Assembly (NCBI GenBank): GCA_017462915.1
Contig: JAFTQG010000049.1
Span: 62,001 to 126,000 of the forward strand
DNA: 64,000 bases
From: Prevotella sp.
Lineage (GTDB): Bacteria > Bacteroidota > Bacteroidia > Bacteroidales > Bacteroidaceae
Direction: 5' to 3'
Shown here: positions 44,338-53,095 of the stretch, piece after piece
Numbering within the stretch: the first letter of the stretch is position 1
Layout of the letters: each line of letters begins with the position of its first letter
The notes under the pieces: generated by a model
The model's input: the letters and a program-made list of their open reading frames with translations, nothing else
What the model was told of the DNA's origin: nothing
Databases searched by the model: none
Position numbers and translations under genes: made by a program

Positions 44338-45345
44338 TCAGAACTGTTCAAGAATCTTTATGCGCTTGGCCGTATCCGGATGAGTGGAGAACAAATTGCC
44401 CATAAAAGAACTGAGACCCGACAATGCCATCTTTGGGTGGATGATGAACATCTGCGCCACATCATCGCGACCTGTACGTCCAAGTCCCGGGTCACCGGAA
44501 ATCTTCCTCAGTGCGGAAGCCAGCGCAAGCGGATTGCCACACAGCTCTGCGCCGCCAGCATCTGCCATATACTCGCGCTTTCTGGAGATTGCGAAACGTG
44601 TCATCATCGTAAACAGATATGCTATCGCACAGCAGAATATGCCTATCAGCATCACCATTGCCATGGACAGCCCGCTGCCTTTCTCGTCGTCACGGCTACT
44701 GCGGCTGCCACCGCCGAACCACAGCATGTGATAGAACATATTGTACACCATGCTCATGACCGTAGACACTATGCCCACAAAGACTATGCTGATGACCAGC
44801 AGACGGGTGTCATGATTGCGGATATGTGTCAGTTCGTGACCTATCACTCCTGCCAGTTCGTCATCGTCAAGAAGGTCGAGAAGACCTGTCGTCACTGTCA
44901 CTGTATACGACTTGCTGTCAATACCTGATGCAAAAGCGTTGAGCTGCGGGTCATCGATGACGTTGATTTTCGGCATCTCCATGCCGCAGGCCATAGTAAG
45001 ATTCTCCACGATATTGTACACACGCGGATTCTCACGGCGCTCCAGCGGACGTGCTCCCATGGCGGAACGTATCATTGCGGTATTGCCCCAATATGCTATG
45101 GCAAACCACACTCCTACTCCACCGATCACCCATGGAAGAGCACTGAGGAAATAGTAATTGACGGCATCGGCGTCAAGCTGATGCACCAGTTCGCCGTATT
45201 CATTATAATATCCGCCACCAAAATAATTTACCAGAGCAAGGAACACCCACACCATGCCGAGCATGATGACAGGAAACATGATGAGGAGAATGACGCTCAT
45301 CGTGTTGTTCCTCGACTGCTGGGTATGCATTCCTACATATTTCAT
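44338..45345 (-). CDS. HtpX-like M48 membrane metalloprotease
   Basis: 335 residues. Two N-terminal transmembrane helices (VILLIMFPVIMLGMVWVFLALVNYF and LPWVIGGVGVWFAIAYWG), catalytic GHELTHIRNHD, two further helices (LLVISIVFVGIVSTVMSMVY, MAMVMLIGIFCCAIAYLFTMM), and third ligand region SRKREYMADAGGAEL. Active site faces the cytoplasm; it degrades misfolded membrane proteins. Downstream of lemA with which it commonly pairs; the gap holds a GGTT repeat tract. Confidence 0.93.
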   Translation of the reverse strand: MKYVGMHTQQSRNNTMSVILLIMFPVIMLGMVWVFLALVNYFGGGYYNEYGELVHQLDADAVNYYFLSALPWVIGGVGVWFAIAYWGNTAMIRSAMGARPLERRENPRVYNIVENLTMACGMEMPKINVIDDPQLNAFASGIDSKSYTVTVTTGLLDLLDDDELAGVIGHELTHIRNHDTRLLVISIVFVGIVSTVMSMVYNMFYHMLWFGGGSRSSRDDEKGSGLSMAMVMLIGIFCCAIAYLFTMMTRFAISRKREYMADAGGAELCGNPLALASALRKISGDPGLGRTGRDDVAQMFIIHPKMALSGLSSFMGNLFSTHPDTAKRIKILEQF

Positions 45346-45346
45346 A

Positions 45347-45489
45347 TACGGTTGTAAGGTTGTACGGTTCTTGCGGTTATGCGGTCAGGCAGTTGTGAGT
45401 TATGAGTTATGAATTGTGAGTTACAAGTTGTGAGCTATAGGAGAGTCATCTCCATATAACCGTCAAACCGTATGACCGCATAACCGTAT
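45347..45489. repeat. GGTTATGC-type inverted repeat tract between lemA and htpX-like
   Basis: Left arm (GGTTGTAA, GGTTGTAC, GGTTCTTGC, GGTTATGC), middle of 7-nt GAGTTAT units, core AGGAGAGTCATCTCC, and right arm of AACCGTCA/AACCGTAT/GACCGCAT/AACCGTA units ending at the lemA stop codon. Core also seen at 53980 and 60700. Confidence 0.85.
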
Positions 45490-46053
45490 TTAGAAGCTCA
45501 CTTCCGGTGCCTTTTCCATTGCGGCACGGTTCTCCTGAGCAATCTCAAACATAGGTTCTGTCTGGAAGCCGAACGCTCCGGCGAGGAGATTTCCAGGGAA
45601 GGTCTGCACGGCATTGTTCAGTTCACGTGTCGTGGAATTGAAGAAACGGCGTGTTGCCGCGAGCTTGTTCTCTATATCAGACAGCTCTGTCTGCAACTGA
45701 AGGAAATTCTGGTTTGCCTTCAGCTCAGGGTAAGCCTCGACGGAGACTTTCAGCCCTGTGAGTGCACTTGACAGCAGATTGTCTGCAGCAATCTTGTCAT
45801 TGACACTTGTCGCCGACATGCAAGCAGAGCGTGCTGCCGTCACCGCCTCAAGCAGTTCCTTCTCGTGCTTGGCATATCCCTTTACGGTAGCCACCAGCTG
45901 CGGCACGAGATCATAGCGCTGTTTCAGCTGCACATCGATGTTGCTGAAAGCATTCGCACGGTTATTGCGCAAGCGCACAAGGTTGTTGTAGATGGAAATC
46001 ACCCAGAGTACTACCAGCACCACTACGGCGATAATGACGATTGTTGTTACCAT
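45490..46053 (-). CDS. lemA: LemA family protein
   Basis: 187 residues: N-terminal transmembrane helix (VVLVVLWVISIYNNLV), then the three-helix LemA domain (NNRANAFSNIDVQLKQRYDLVPQLVATVKGYAKHEKELLEAVTAAR, NFLQLQTELSDIENKLAATRRFFNSTTRELNNAVQTFPGNLLAGAFGF). Outer face or periplasm; function unknown but typically paired with a membrane M48 protease, as here. Confidence 0.94.
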   Translation of the reverse strand: MVTTIVIIAVVVLVVLWVISIYNNLVRLRNNRANAFSNIDVQLKQRYDLVPQLVATVKGYAKHEKELLEAVTAARSACMSATSVNDKIAADNLLSSALTGLKVSVEAYPELKANQNFLQLQTELSDIENKLAATRRFFNSTTRELNNAVQTFPGNLLAGAFGFQTEPMFEIAQENRAAMEKAPEVSF

Positions 46054-46250
46054 ATTTTCTTGTTCTTGTTATATTCCTTACATATTCATTTGCTTGTATG
46101 CCACAATATGCCCGATTGTCATGACAGGCATGTCACGCATAACATTCAAGATACAAAAATAACGCCAAATGTCGAGACTGACAAATTGGCGTTGATTTTT
46201 TATGCTTTATTACACATTTTCAAAAGAAATTGTGGATAAACACGAGTGTC

Positions 46251-46664
46251 TCACTTCATTGCCGCAAGCACTTTCCTGTAATACCTGTTCGTGCTCTTCA
46301 CGCGGTAGTTCACTCCGCCGTTCCAAGCCCTGATGGCTTTCTCCACGTTGTTGTCCTTGTTGTAATGCTCCTGTATGAGCAGGAACATCTCCTTGGACTT
46401 CTTTACCGAGAACCTGTCCTGAAGGGTGTAACGCTTCTTTGAGTTGCGTGCCTTGAGAATATTGTTGCAGTCCTTCACCAATATCGGGTTTATCTGCATC
46501 GCTCCGCACGACATGCCGTTGACGGCCTTCGGGTCTCCCTCGCTCTCCACCTGTATGATGGCTGCCATTACCGGCTCCCAGTCAAACGGCTTCGCCGCGG
46601 TTGTGGACACTGTTGAAATAAATAATACTACAAATACTAATACGCTTTTTAATCTTAAAGTCAT
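46251..46664 (-). CDS. lysozyme-like lytic transglycosylase (SLT type), exported
   Basis: 137 residues. Signal peptide (MTLRLKSVLVFVVLFISTVSTTAA), then a compact SLT domain with catalytic Glu in IIQVESEGDPKAVNGMSCGAMQINPI and RAWNGGVNYRVKSTNRYYRKVLAAM at the end. The S-E-G-D-P...G-A-M-Q-I pattern is that of goose-type/SLT lysozymes. Cleaves peptidoglycan, probably during remodelling. It may have a long structured leader (46798-46911). Confidence 0.88.
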   Translation of the reverse strand: MTLRLKSVLVFVVLFISTVSTTAAKPFDWEPVMAAIIQVESEGDPKAVNGMSCGAMQINPILVKDCNNILKARNSKKRYTLQDRFSVKKSKEMFLLIQEHYNKDNNVEKAIRAWNGGVNYRVKSTNRYYRKVLAAMK

Positions 46665-46797
46665 TATTCATATCTTTCTGGCGCTTTGGCAATGACATCA
46701 CGTCAATCCGCGAACTGCTATACTCTGGGATATGAGCATCCGTATATTTACTATATTACTTTTACCCTTGGATTCTCATCCATTCTATTATAATATA

Positions 46798-46911
46798 GAA
46801 TAAGGTGTTGCGTACGGAAGTTAGCAGCTCTAAGCGCCAATTAATACTGAGGGGAATCCCCTTCCGAAAGCCTGTGGCTGAGGGAAGAATCCCGGACACC
46901 CCACTGTTAAC
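46798..46911 (-). ncRNA. candidate structured RNA (strand most likely minus)
   Basis: A 110-nt region with nested complementarity: outer stem GGTGT/ACACC, inner stem CGGAAG/CTTCCG, and small hairpins GGGGATTCCCC, GGGATTCTTCCC, GCCACAGGC and TTAG...CTAA. A consensus-like minus-strand promoter (TTTG, 18 nt, TACCTTTG at 46917-46946) sits just upstream, putting the start near 46911. The layout (closing stem, large asymmetric bubble, apical arm) is compatible with a 6S-type RNA or with a leader/riboswitch of the transglycosylase gene. Not matched to a known family. Confidence 0.45.
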
Positions 46912-46916
46912 GTCGG

Positions 46917-46946
46917 CAAAGGTACTGCTTTATTATGACATACAAA
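46917..46946 (-). promoter_or_regulatory. promoter for the candidate RNA
   Basis: Minus-strand TACCTTTG (46917-46924) with TTTG (46943-46946) 18 nt upstream, an excellent Bacteroidetes match pointing into the structured region, 250 nt from the nearest start codon. Confidence 0.6.
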
Positions 46947-47079
46947 AAACTTCGGTGCTGATTTATAATATCTTACGCGATTTTTTATTTTATGTCAAAT
47001 ATACATCTGCACAAAACAAATACATTGAGCAATAATCGGGGCTATTTTACACGTATCTCAAACTTTACATGGATTTTTC

Positions 47080-47110
47080 TTGCTAATGTGCAGAAAAAGA
47101 ATTAATTTTG
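47080..47110 (+). promoter_or_regulatory. promoter of the acyl-CoA ligase gene
   Basis: TTG (47080-47082), 20 nt, TAATTTTG (47103-47110), 38 nt before the ATG at 47149. Confidence 0.55.
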
Positions 47111-47148
47111 CACATTGAACACATATTTTGTGCAAAAACAATACATAT

Positions 47149-48846
47149 ATGAAATTAGACAAAACGACTATGGAGAGACTCGGTATCCCTGCTGAGATTC
47201 CCAGTTTCAACGCATCTATAGAGAAGTCCATAATAGACCATTGGGACCTTAATGCACTCACGGACTATCAGGGTGCGACGCTCCAGTACAAGGACGTGGC
47301 GCGCAAGATAGAGAAGATGCACATCCTTTTCGAGAACAGTGATGTCAAGCCTGGCGATAAAGTAGCCATCTGCGGCAGGAACATGAGCCACTGGGCTGTG
47401 GCCTTCCTTGCCACAATGACTTACGGAGCCGTGATTGTTCCTATACTCCACGAGTTCACACCGGAGCAGATTCATAATATCGTGAACCACTCCGACGCCA
47501 AACTGCTCTTCGTCGGAGATGTCGTGGCAAACCAGATTACCCCTTCCGAGATGCCAGCCCTTCAGGGCATTATCAATCTCATGGACTTCTCGGTCATGGA
47601 GTCACGCACAGAGAAACTGACATACGCCCGTGAGCATCTCAACGAACTGTTCGGCAGGAAATTCCCGAAATATTTCCGTAAGGAGCATGTATCCTATTTC
47701 CGCGAGGCAGACTCCGAGGATCTTGCCATGATAAACTACACATCAGGCACTACAGGATTCTCCAAGGGTGTCATGATACCTTACCGTGCACTGTGGGGCA
47801 ATCTCGACTTCGCCCATAACGCCCTCGGCGGCTTTGTCAAGCCCGGCTACAAGACAATCTCCATCCTGCCTATGGCACACATGTACGGAATGGCGTTTGA
47901 ATTCATATACGAGTTCGTGGCAGGATGCCATATCCACTATCTCACACGTGTCCCTTCGCCGGCTATCGTCGCAAAGGCATTCGCCGATATCAGGCCATGC
48001 ATCATCATAGCCGTACCGCTCATCATCGAGAAAATCATCAAGAAGAAGGTTCTCCCGAAGGTTTCTTCCGCCCCTGTCAAGGCCCTGCTGAAGACTCCTG
48101 TCGTAGGAACGAAACTGAAAGCGCGCATACGCGAGCAGGTATATCAGGCGTTCGGAGGCAGGCTGTATGAGATTATCGTGGGAGGAGCGGCACTGAACCA
48201 GGAGGTGGAGCAGTTCCTTTCCGATATAGGATTCCCTATTACCGTAGGATATGGTGCAACAGAGTGCGCGCCGATTATCTCGTATGACGACTGGCAGAAC
48301 CGTGCTGTAGGCTCATGCGGACGTGCGGCATGTCACATGGAGGTGAAGATTGACTCTCCTGACCCTCAGAAAATCCCTGGCGAGATACTCACACGCGGAT
48401 GCAACACCATGCTCGGTTACTACAAGAACGAGGAGGCTACAAAGGATGTTCTTGTAGACGGATGGTACTGCACAGGCGACCTCGGCGTGATGAATGCCGA
48501 AGGACAGATATTCATCAAGGGACGCTCCAAGAACATGCTCCTCGGCGCAAACGGACAGAATATCTATCCTGAGGAGATTGAGGACGCGCTGTCGAGCCTC
48601 AACATGGTGAGCGAATGTCTTGTCGTGCAACGCGGAGAGAAGCTCGTGGGACTGGTCTACCCTGACTACGAGGAGGCGAAAAAGAACAATATAAGCAACG
48701 AGACGCTGAAGGAGATAATGGAGCAGAACCGCAATGAGCTCAACTCCATACAGCCTGCATATCAGAAACTTGCGGCCATAGAACTGATGGAGACGGAATT
48801 CCAGAAGACTCCTAAGAAATCAATAAAGAGGTATCTTTACAACTAA
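47149..48846 (+). CDS. long-chain fatty acid--CoA ligase (AMP-binding)
   Basis: 565 residues from the ATG at 47149. ANL adenylating family: P-loop-like INYTSGTTGFSKGVMIP, VGYGATECAPI, GWYCTGDLGVMNAEGQIFIKGRSKNMLLGANGQNIYPEEIE, and C-terminal Lys in QKTPKKSIKRYLY. Activates a fatty acid with ATP to acyl-AMP then acyl-CoA. Cytoplasmic or membrane associated. Monocistronic with strong terminator. Confidence 0.92.
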   Translation: MKLDKTTMERLGIPAEIPSFNASIEKSIIDHWDLNALTDYQGATLQYKDVARKIEKMHILFENSDVKPGDKVAICGRNMSHWAVAFLATMTYGAVIVPILHEFTPEQIHNIVNHSDAKLLFVGDVVANQITPSEMPALQGIINLMDFSVMESRTEKLTYAREHLNELFGRKFPKYFRKEHVSYFREADSEDLAMINYTSGTTGFSKGVMIPYRALWGNLDFAHNALGGFVKPGYKTISILPMAHMYGMAFEFIYEFVAGCHIHYLTRVPSPAIVAKAFADIRPCIIIAVPLIIEKIIKKKVLPKVSSAPVKALLKTPVVGTKLKARIREQVYQAFGGRLYEIIVGGAALNQEVEQFLSDIGFPITVGYGATECAPIISYDDWQNRAVGSCGRAACHMEVKIDSPDPQKIPGEILTRGCNTMLGYYKNEEATKDVLVDGWYCTGDLGVMNAEGQIFIKGRSKNMLLGANGQNIYPEEIEDALSSLNMVSECLVVQRGEKLVGLVYPDYEEAKKNNISNETLKEIMEQNRNELNSIQPAYQKLAAIELMETEFQKTPKKSIKRYLYN

Positions 48847-48886
48847 AGCAAGCTCAAGACATTACATTCCTACATGCTATAATCCA

Positions 48887-48930
48887 ATGAAAAAGCCCTG
48901 CAACAACATCGTTGCAGGGCTTTTTCATTG
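48887..48930 (+). terminator. terminator after the acyl-CoA ligase gene
   Basis: AATGAAAAAGCCCTGCAAC / GTTGCAGGGCTTTTTCATT with a 6-nt loop: a long perfect stem with A and T tracts on the flanks. Confidence 0.9.
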
Positions 48931-49071
48931 AAATGTCTTGGAGATGTCAAAATAAATCATTACTTTTGTGACTGCAATGCGTCATAGACATGCATCTTGC
49001 GCAAAAACCTTAATACAAAATCCCCTTGTATCGGTCTGATGACCGATGTGGGTTAATACTATGCAGCTATC

Positions 49072-49932
49072 ATGGCAAAGGAAAACAAGACGCCGACCTG
49101 GGACGGACTGATAGAGTCTATGTCAACCTCGGCACAGCACCCCAACGACACGGCATGGAACATCTACCGATACCTGTCTGCACACTACAAAGAAATGGGT
49201 TCGGAGGAAGCACGCACACTGCTGGCGGCATACATGAAGATTCCTCTCGTACATCCATCCCTCCTCCATTCCTGCATCCTCGGCGTAGCACTGAAAATGG
49301 CGAAGATATACGACGACTTCCGCCTTCCGGCATTCCTCGAACGGTGGGGATTCCCGGCAAACCTGCGCAGTGAGGACATGCAATGGCGCACAGGAAGCAA
49401 CGGGCGCACATTCCCGTCGCTGAAAGAGCAGACAGAGAGGGCCGTCCGCGAATACAGGCAAGTGCATGTAGACAAAGCGCAGAAGGTCATAGGATATGTC
49501 AGCCGCTATGACCCGAAACACCGCCATTACCATATCTTCGACCCTCTTTCGCGCCATTTCGTCGCTATAGATCCCAAGAGTCCGCCTGCCGTTGGTGAGT
49601 TTGTGTGGTTTGCACCGGTGATTCCTGAGAAGGGAAACTTCAAGACAGCCGTGGCTCTATCACCTGAAAACCACAAGGAAGGACAACGGGCTTTCGGCAT
49701 CACTAAAGCCGTTGTAAAATTCATCAACAGCGAGAAGGGCTACCTCGGTTATGAGATTGTCTCTCCTATCGCCCCGACTGCCGAAGGGGAGGTGACGACC
49801 GAGGGATATGCCAATCTGTCGCTTGCCGCCAATGCCACGCTCTCCGTCGGTCAGGAGATAGGGCTCATCCTTTTCCTGAAGCGCGGAAAAGACGGCAAGA
49901 AGCGTAACTATGTCGCGGAGATGATATTATAG
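49072..49932 (+). CDS. conserved hypothetical protein with helical and OB-like parts
   Basis: 286 residues, cytoplasmic. N-terminal ~110 residues helical (GLIESMSTSAQHPNDTAWNIYRYLSAHYKEMGSEEARTLLAAYMKI, HPSLLHSCILGVALKMAKIYDDFRLPAFLERWGFP), then two small beta modules (KVIGYVSRYDPKHRHYHIFDPLSRHFVAID... and VVKFINSEKGYLGYEIVSPIA...EGYANLSLAANATLSVGQEIGLILFLKRGKDGKK) that read like OB-fold/RNA-binding units. I do not recognise the family. The helical N-terminus and paired OB-like modules suggest a nucleic-acid role, which is only an inference. Confidence 0.75.
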   Translation: MAKENKTPTWDGLIESMSTSAQHPNDTAWNIYRYLSAHYKEMGSEEARTLLAAYMKIPLVHPSLLHSCILGVALKMAKIYDDFRLPAFLERWGFPANLRSEDMQWRTGSNGRTFPSLKEQTERAVREYRQVHVDKAQKVIGYVSRYDPKHRHYHIFDPLSRHFVAIDPKSPPAVGEFVWFAPVIPEKGNFKTAVALSPENHKEGQRAFGITKAVVKFINSEKGYLGYEIVSPIAPTAEGEVTTEGYANLSLAANATLSVGQEIGLILFLKRGKDGKKRNYVAEMIL

Positions 49933-49986
49933 CCGTTTCTTCATCATGTCGGGCAAGAAACCGATAGACAGAATAGCCGTTTCTGA

Positions 49987-50074
49987 GGGTGACCCTTCAC
50001 CGTGTAAAAGGTGACGCTTTATCATGTCAAAGGTGACCGTTTTCCCATCGAAAGGTGACCTTCCGCCTGTCATG
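49987..50074. repeat. 22-bp-pitch palindromic array 4 (GGTNACC type)
   Basis: Units begin at 49987, 50009, 50031 and 50053, each A/GGGTGAC(C/G); pitch exactly 22 bp. Convergent intergenic gap. A degenerate fifth half-unit may follow at 50075. Confidence 0.88.
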
Positions 50075-50138
50075 TTTGACAGTCCTCCCTACTAACCATC
50101 TCAAAATCTGTTTTCATTCGACACTTCTGCAAAAAAAG

Positions 50139-50181
50139 AAAGCGTGGATTCATATCTTTCCGTGATATGAATCCACGCTTT
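50139..50181 (-). terminator. terminator of the DNA glycosylase gene
   Basis: 18-bp perfect stem AAAGCGTGGATTCATATC/GATATGAATCCACGCTTT; the minus strand continues CTTTTTTT. Confidence 0.88.
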
Positions 50182-50227
50182 ACTATTCTATTGTCTCAAA
50201 GAAATTCTTATGGCGTGAGAGAGCAGA

Positions 50228-50854
50228 CTAAACGAAGAGGCGGCGGTAAAGCTCTGCCTTTTTCTCCAATTTCAGCGGGTATGCACGCGACGACGACGGC
50301 ATACGCCACCACCGCAGACGTCGGCCATAGACGTCAAGCTCCACGCTTTCACCTATGGCTGGCATCGGGACAAGCTGATGTGTCTGTGCGCAAGACTCGT
50401 TGGTCAGCACCAGTTGGCCGTCGCCACATATCGCCGCAGACAGCTGCGCCTGCAACTCCTCACTCGCTTTTCCGCCTGTCGTGACGACAGTGTGACACCG
50501 TGGCATGACCGAAAGCATTGAGGCGATGTCGGCAGGTTCCAGTATCTCAAGGAAATTGTCGCTGGCATTGTCCTTATGACGGCATACCTTCGCTGCCGTA
50601 TCATAGAAGGCAAGTCCTGCGCGCTCTGCAAAACCGATGATCTTTTCCCTGTCGAAACGCTTCTCTCCGCTGACCTCAAAATGGGTCTTGTCCCCGAAAT
50701 GTATCAGTCCCATAAGACGCCAGAAGTCGTTTATCCAGTTAGGGTAGAAGAACTCCATGGACCATCGGGCCTTTGGCGGAGGGAAACTGCCGAGAAAGAG
50801 TATGCGCCCTTCCGCCGGCAGGAACGGCTTGAGAGGATGCTTTTCTATAGTCAT
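50228..50854 (-). CDS. uracil-DNA glycosylase family protein (Mug/inosine type)
   Basis: 208 residues. The N-terminal motif GRILFLGSFPPPKAR and the F-x-P-x-W environment (EFFYPNWINDFWRLMGLI) match UDG-superfamily members annotated as DNA-deoxyinosine glycosylases; later VVTTGGKASEEL and RRLRWWRMPSSSRAYPLKLEKK carry the substrate loop and catalytic-His-replacing segment (PSSSRAYP). Removes deaminated bases in repair. Overlaps the phosphatase gene by 4 nt. Confidence 0.85.
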   Translation of the reverse strand: MTIEKHPLKPFLPAEGRILFLGSFPPPKARWSMEFFYPNWINDFWRLMGLIHFGDKTHFEVSGEKRFDREKIIGFAERAGLAFYDTAAKVCRHKDNASDNFLEILEPADIASMLSVMPRCHTVVTTGGKASEELQAQLSAAICGDGQLVLTNESCAQTHQLVPMPAIGESVELDVYGRRLRWWRMPSSSRAYPLKLEKKAELYRRLFV

Positions 50855-51300
50855 AGCGTCTCAAGCAATGCGCGGCAACCGTCGAGACAGTCACGGTATG
50901 TCGCATCAAAATTTCCTGTATACCACGGGTCTGCAACATCTCCCGGGCGGTCGGTGTAGTCAAGAAGGAGGCGAATCTTCCCCTCCGGATCACCGCCACA
51001 CATACGGTTCATATTGCGTATATTATAGGAGTCCATACCTATAAGCAGGTCGTAACGGTCATAATCGTCACGCCGCAACTGGCGCGCCGTCTTCCCTTCA
51101 CAACTTATACCGTGCTCCGCCAGTTTACGGCGTGCAGGAGGATATACGGCGTTGCCTATCTCCTCTGTGCTCGTTGCGGCTGACGCTATTTCAAACTCGC
51201 CTTCCCTGCCTGCATCGCAGACAAGGCGTTTCATGATAAACTCCGCCATCGGACTCCTGCATATATTGCCATGGCAGACGAACAGTATCTTTGTCTTCAA
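50851..51300 (-). CDS. low-molecular-weight protein-tyrosine phosphatase
   Basis: 149 residues from a TTG start (TTGAAGACAAAG; no ATG available). P-loop VCHGNICRSPMAE (CX5R(S/T)) and the general acid Asp in DPWYTGN near residue 123. Dephosphorylates tyrosine on proteins, often in capsule/exopolysaccharide control. Usual length for the family. Four-base overlap with the glycosylase gene. Confidence 0.93.
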   Translation of the reverse strand: MKTKILFVCHGNICRSPMAEFIMKRLVCDAGREGEFEIASAATSTEEIGNAVYPPARRKLAEHGISCEGKTARQLRRDDYDRYDLLIGMDSYNIRNMNRMCGGDPEGKIRLLLDYTDRPGDVADPWYTGNFDATYRDCLDGCRALLETL

Positions 51301-51411
51301 GGTCTATGGTTGTTTTTATTGTCTAAAAATATCAGTAAGCAAACAAGATAAGACGACATTGTCAATGGTAAAGCCTATGCCTTTCCTTATGTAAGCAAGG
51401 AGATTTTCAGG

Positions 51412-52983
51412 CTATTTCTCCACCACCATGTCAGGTCCCGGCGTGTTCCAGCCATATTTTTCCTTCTGTATGGAAGGGTCCACTTTCAGCGAATTGTCGC
51501 GCACGGTATATCCGTCCGTGCATGCATCGAAATAGATAGGGAATGCACGGAAGTTGGTAGCGTATGGCGACGGATACGGTGCGCTGACGGTATTCTTCTC
51601 TATGAGCGACCCTGGCTGGTTGGACATCGTGTAGATTCCGCCTGCATCGTAGAGCACGCGGGCATAGTCGGAGACGGTATTGCCTATGATGCGGTTGTTG
51701 CGCATTCCTGTATTCTCTGGTGTCCAGCCCCATCCGACACAGATACCTGAGTAGTTTACCTTGGAGATGTTATTCCCCTTGATGGTGAAATCACGCACAT
51801 ATCCGCAGCCTATAGCCACTGCGCCCCAATCGCGGTTTGTGGCATCATGGATAGTATTGCCCTCTATGACAAATCCGCCGGTATTGGTATACTCGCGCGG
51901 ATGATGCACCTCACACGGGCCTTCGCCAAACGAACCTGCCATAATGGCTGTGCCGCCGATGTTCTCAAACCTGTTGCCGATGATGATAGCGTCATTGCAA
52001 TGGTGAGCATAGTCAAGGGCTGTGGAGGCAAGTCGTGTGAATGTGCAGTCCTTGAAGTCCACACGCTCGGCATACGTCAGCGAGACAGCCGCCTCTGGAC
52101 GTGTCACCCACGCCTGGTTTTCAAGGGTCGGAGCCCATGGAGTGCCCTCGTTTTCCGTGAGTTTGTAAGCGTCTATTATCGGGAAACCGCCCTGCAACGT
52201 CACATGACCGTACTTCAGCGGACGCTCCCATGACGCGTTTTCAAAGGTCACGCCTTCAAAGGAGATGTCGTGCACCATGCCGAATTCTGAGCCTTCTACC
52301 GTCACGAGGCGTGACAGAAGGCCGGAAGGTGTCGGTATAGGTCGTATGAGAAAGCTCGACGATCCTCTTTCCTCGCCTATCACAGGCTGTGGCCAAGGGT
52401 GTGAAAATTCCCAGCGCGACTCGGGGTTACGGAACGATACAATGGCTTTATCGCCTGAGAGGCGTATGTCCTTGATGCGCAATATCGCTATCGCCCAGCG
52501 CTGATGCACGACCATTTCATACTTGTCGGCGGCAGTGATGTCCGTGATGCCGTATCTTTTCAGTGATGCCGCCGGGATGACAATCTGCTCCTGCTCCTTG
52601 TCAAAGGCGAGCATACGTTCCATGACAGGATAGTCATTTTGAGCAGATGTGTCCTCCGCCATGCCACCGGAGATTGTCGCTCCGGTGATTACAGTACGGC
52701 TGTCGGGCATACCACTGTCCTCAGGACGGATATAAAGCGGCTCGTCCAGCACGAAGGTCTCTCCCTTTGCAAGATGTATTGTGATACCGCCGTCAGCCTT
52801 AGGATTGGAAGTTCGGCGCCACTCTCTTGCTATGCGGAGAGCGCGTTGTATAGTCTGTACAGGAGCATTCTCCTCGCCGGAAGCCCTGTCGCTTCCCTTG
52901 ATGGAGACGTATATGTCACCTGCTGAGCAATGGGAGGCCATCACTGTAAGCAGGAAAAATGTTGCAAGAAGGTTCTTTTTCAT
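51412..52983 (-). CDS. exported right-handed parallel beta-helix protein
   Basis: 523 residues from the ATG at 52983. Signal peptide (MKKNLLATFFLLTVMASHCSAG), then DIYVSIKGSDRASGEENAPVQTIQRALRIAREW ... GGITIHLAKGETFVLDEPLYIRPEDSG, the typical entry of the beta-helix carbohydrate-active enzymes, and repeats such as GFVIEGNTIHDATNRDWGAVAIGCG, DFTIKGNNISKVNYSGICVGWG. Aromatic and Asp-rich loops suggest a glycoside hydrolase or lyase; the start resembles GH141-like proteins, but catalytic residues were not identified. Periplasmic or surface. Confidence 0.8.
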   Translation of the reverse strand: MKKNLLATFFLLTVMASHCSAGDIYVSIKGSDRASGEENAPVQTIQRALRIAREWRRTSNPKADGGITIHLAKGETFVLDEPLYIRPEDSGMPDSRTVITGATISGGMAEDTSAQNDYPVMERMLAFDKEQEQIVIPAASLKRYGITDITAADKYEMVVHQRWAIAILRIKDIRLSGDKAIVSFRNPESRWEFSHPWPQPVIGEERGSSSFLIRPIPTPSGLLSRLVTVEGSEFGMVHDISFEGVTFENASWERPLKYGHVTLQGGFPIIDAYKLTENEGTPWAPTLENQAWVTRPEAAVSLTYAERVDFKDCTFTRLASTALDYAHHCNDAIIIGNRFENIGGTAIMAGSFGEGPCEVHHPREYTNTGGFVIEGNTIHDATNRDWGAVAIGCGYVRDFTIKGNNISKVNYSGICVGWGWTPENTGMRNNRIIGNTVSDYARVLYDAGGIYTMSNQPGSLIEKNTVSAPYPSPYATNFRAFPIYFDACTDGYTVRDNSLKVDPSIQKEKYGWNTPGPDMVVEK

Positions 52984-53095
52984 AGTAGGTTGTTTAGTTA
53001 GCGGTGTATTTTCAATAGATTCTCGTATGTATAGGGATTCGTTTTTCCATGACATGCACGGCTTGCACGTCATGGAAAAAGCGTTAAAAGCGGAT

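Noticed and set aside
46798-46911. SRP 4.5S RNA reading on the plus strand (GGAAGTTAGCAGC)
   Set aside because: The apical GGAA plus AGCAG resembles SRP domain IV, but the 5' side lacks the required AGG residues and the motif is at the end of the structure, not at the tip of a long hairpin.
46805-47035. 76-codon open frame over the structured region at 46.8 kb
   Set aside because: Its first part follows hairpins and shows no protein-like composition; the consensus promoter points the other way. An RNA explains the region better.
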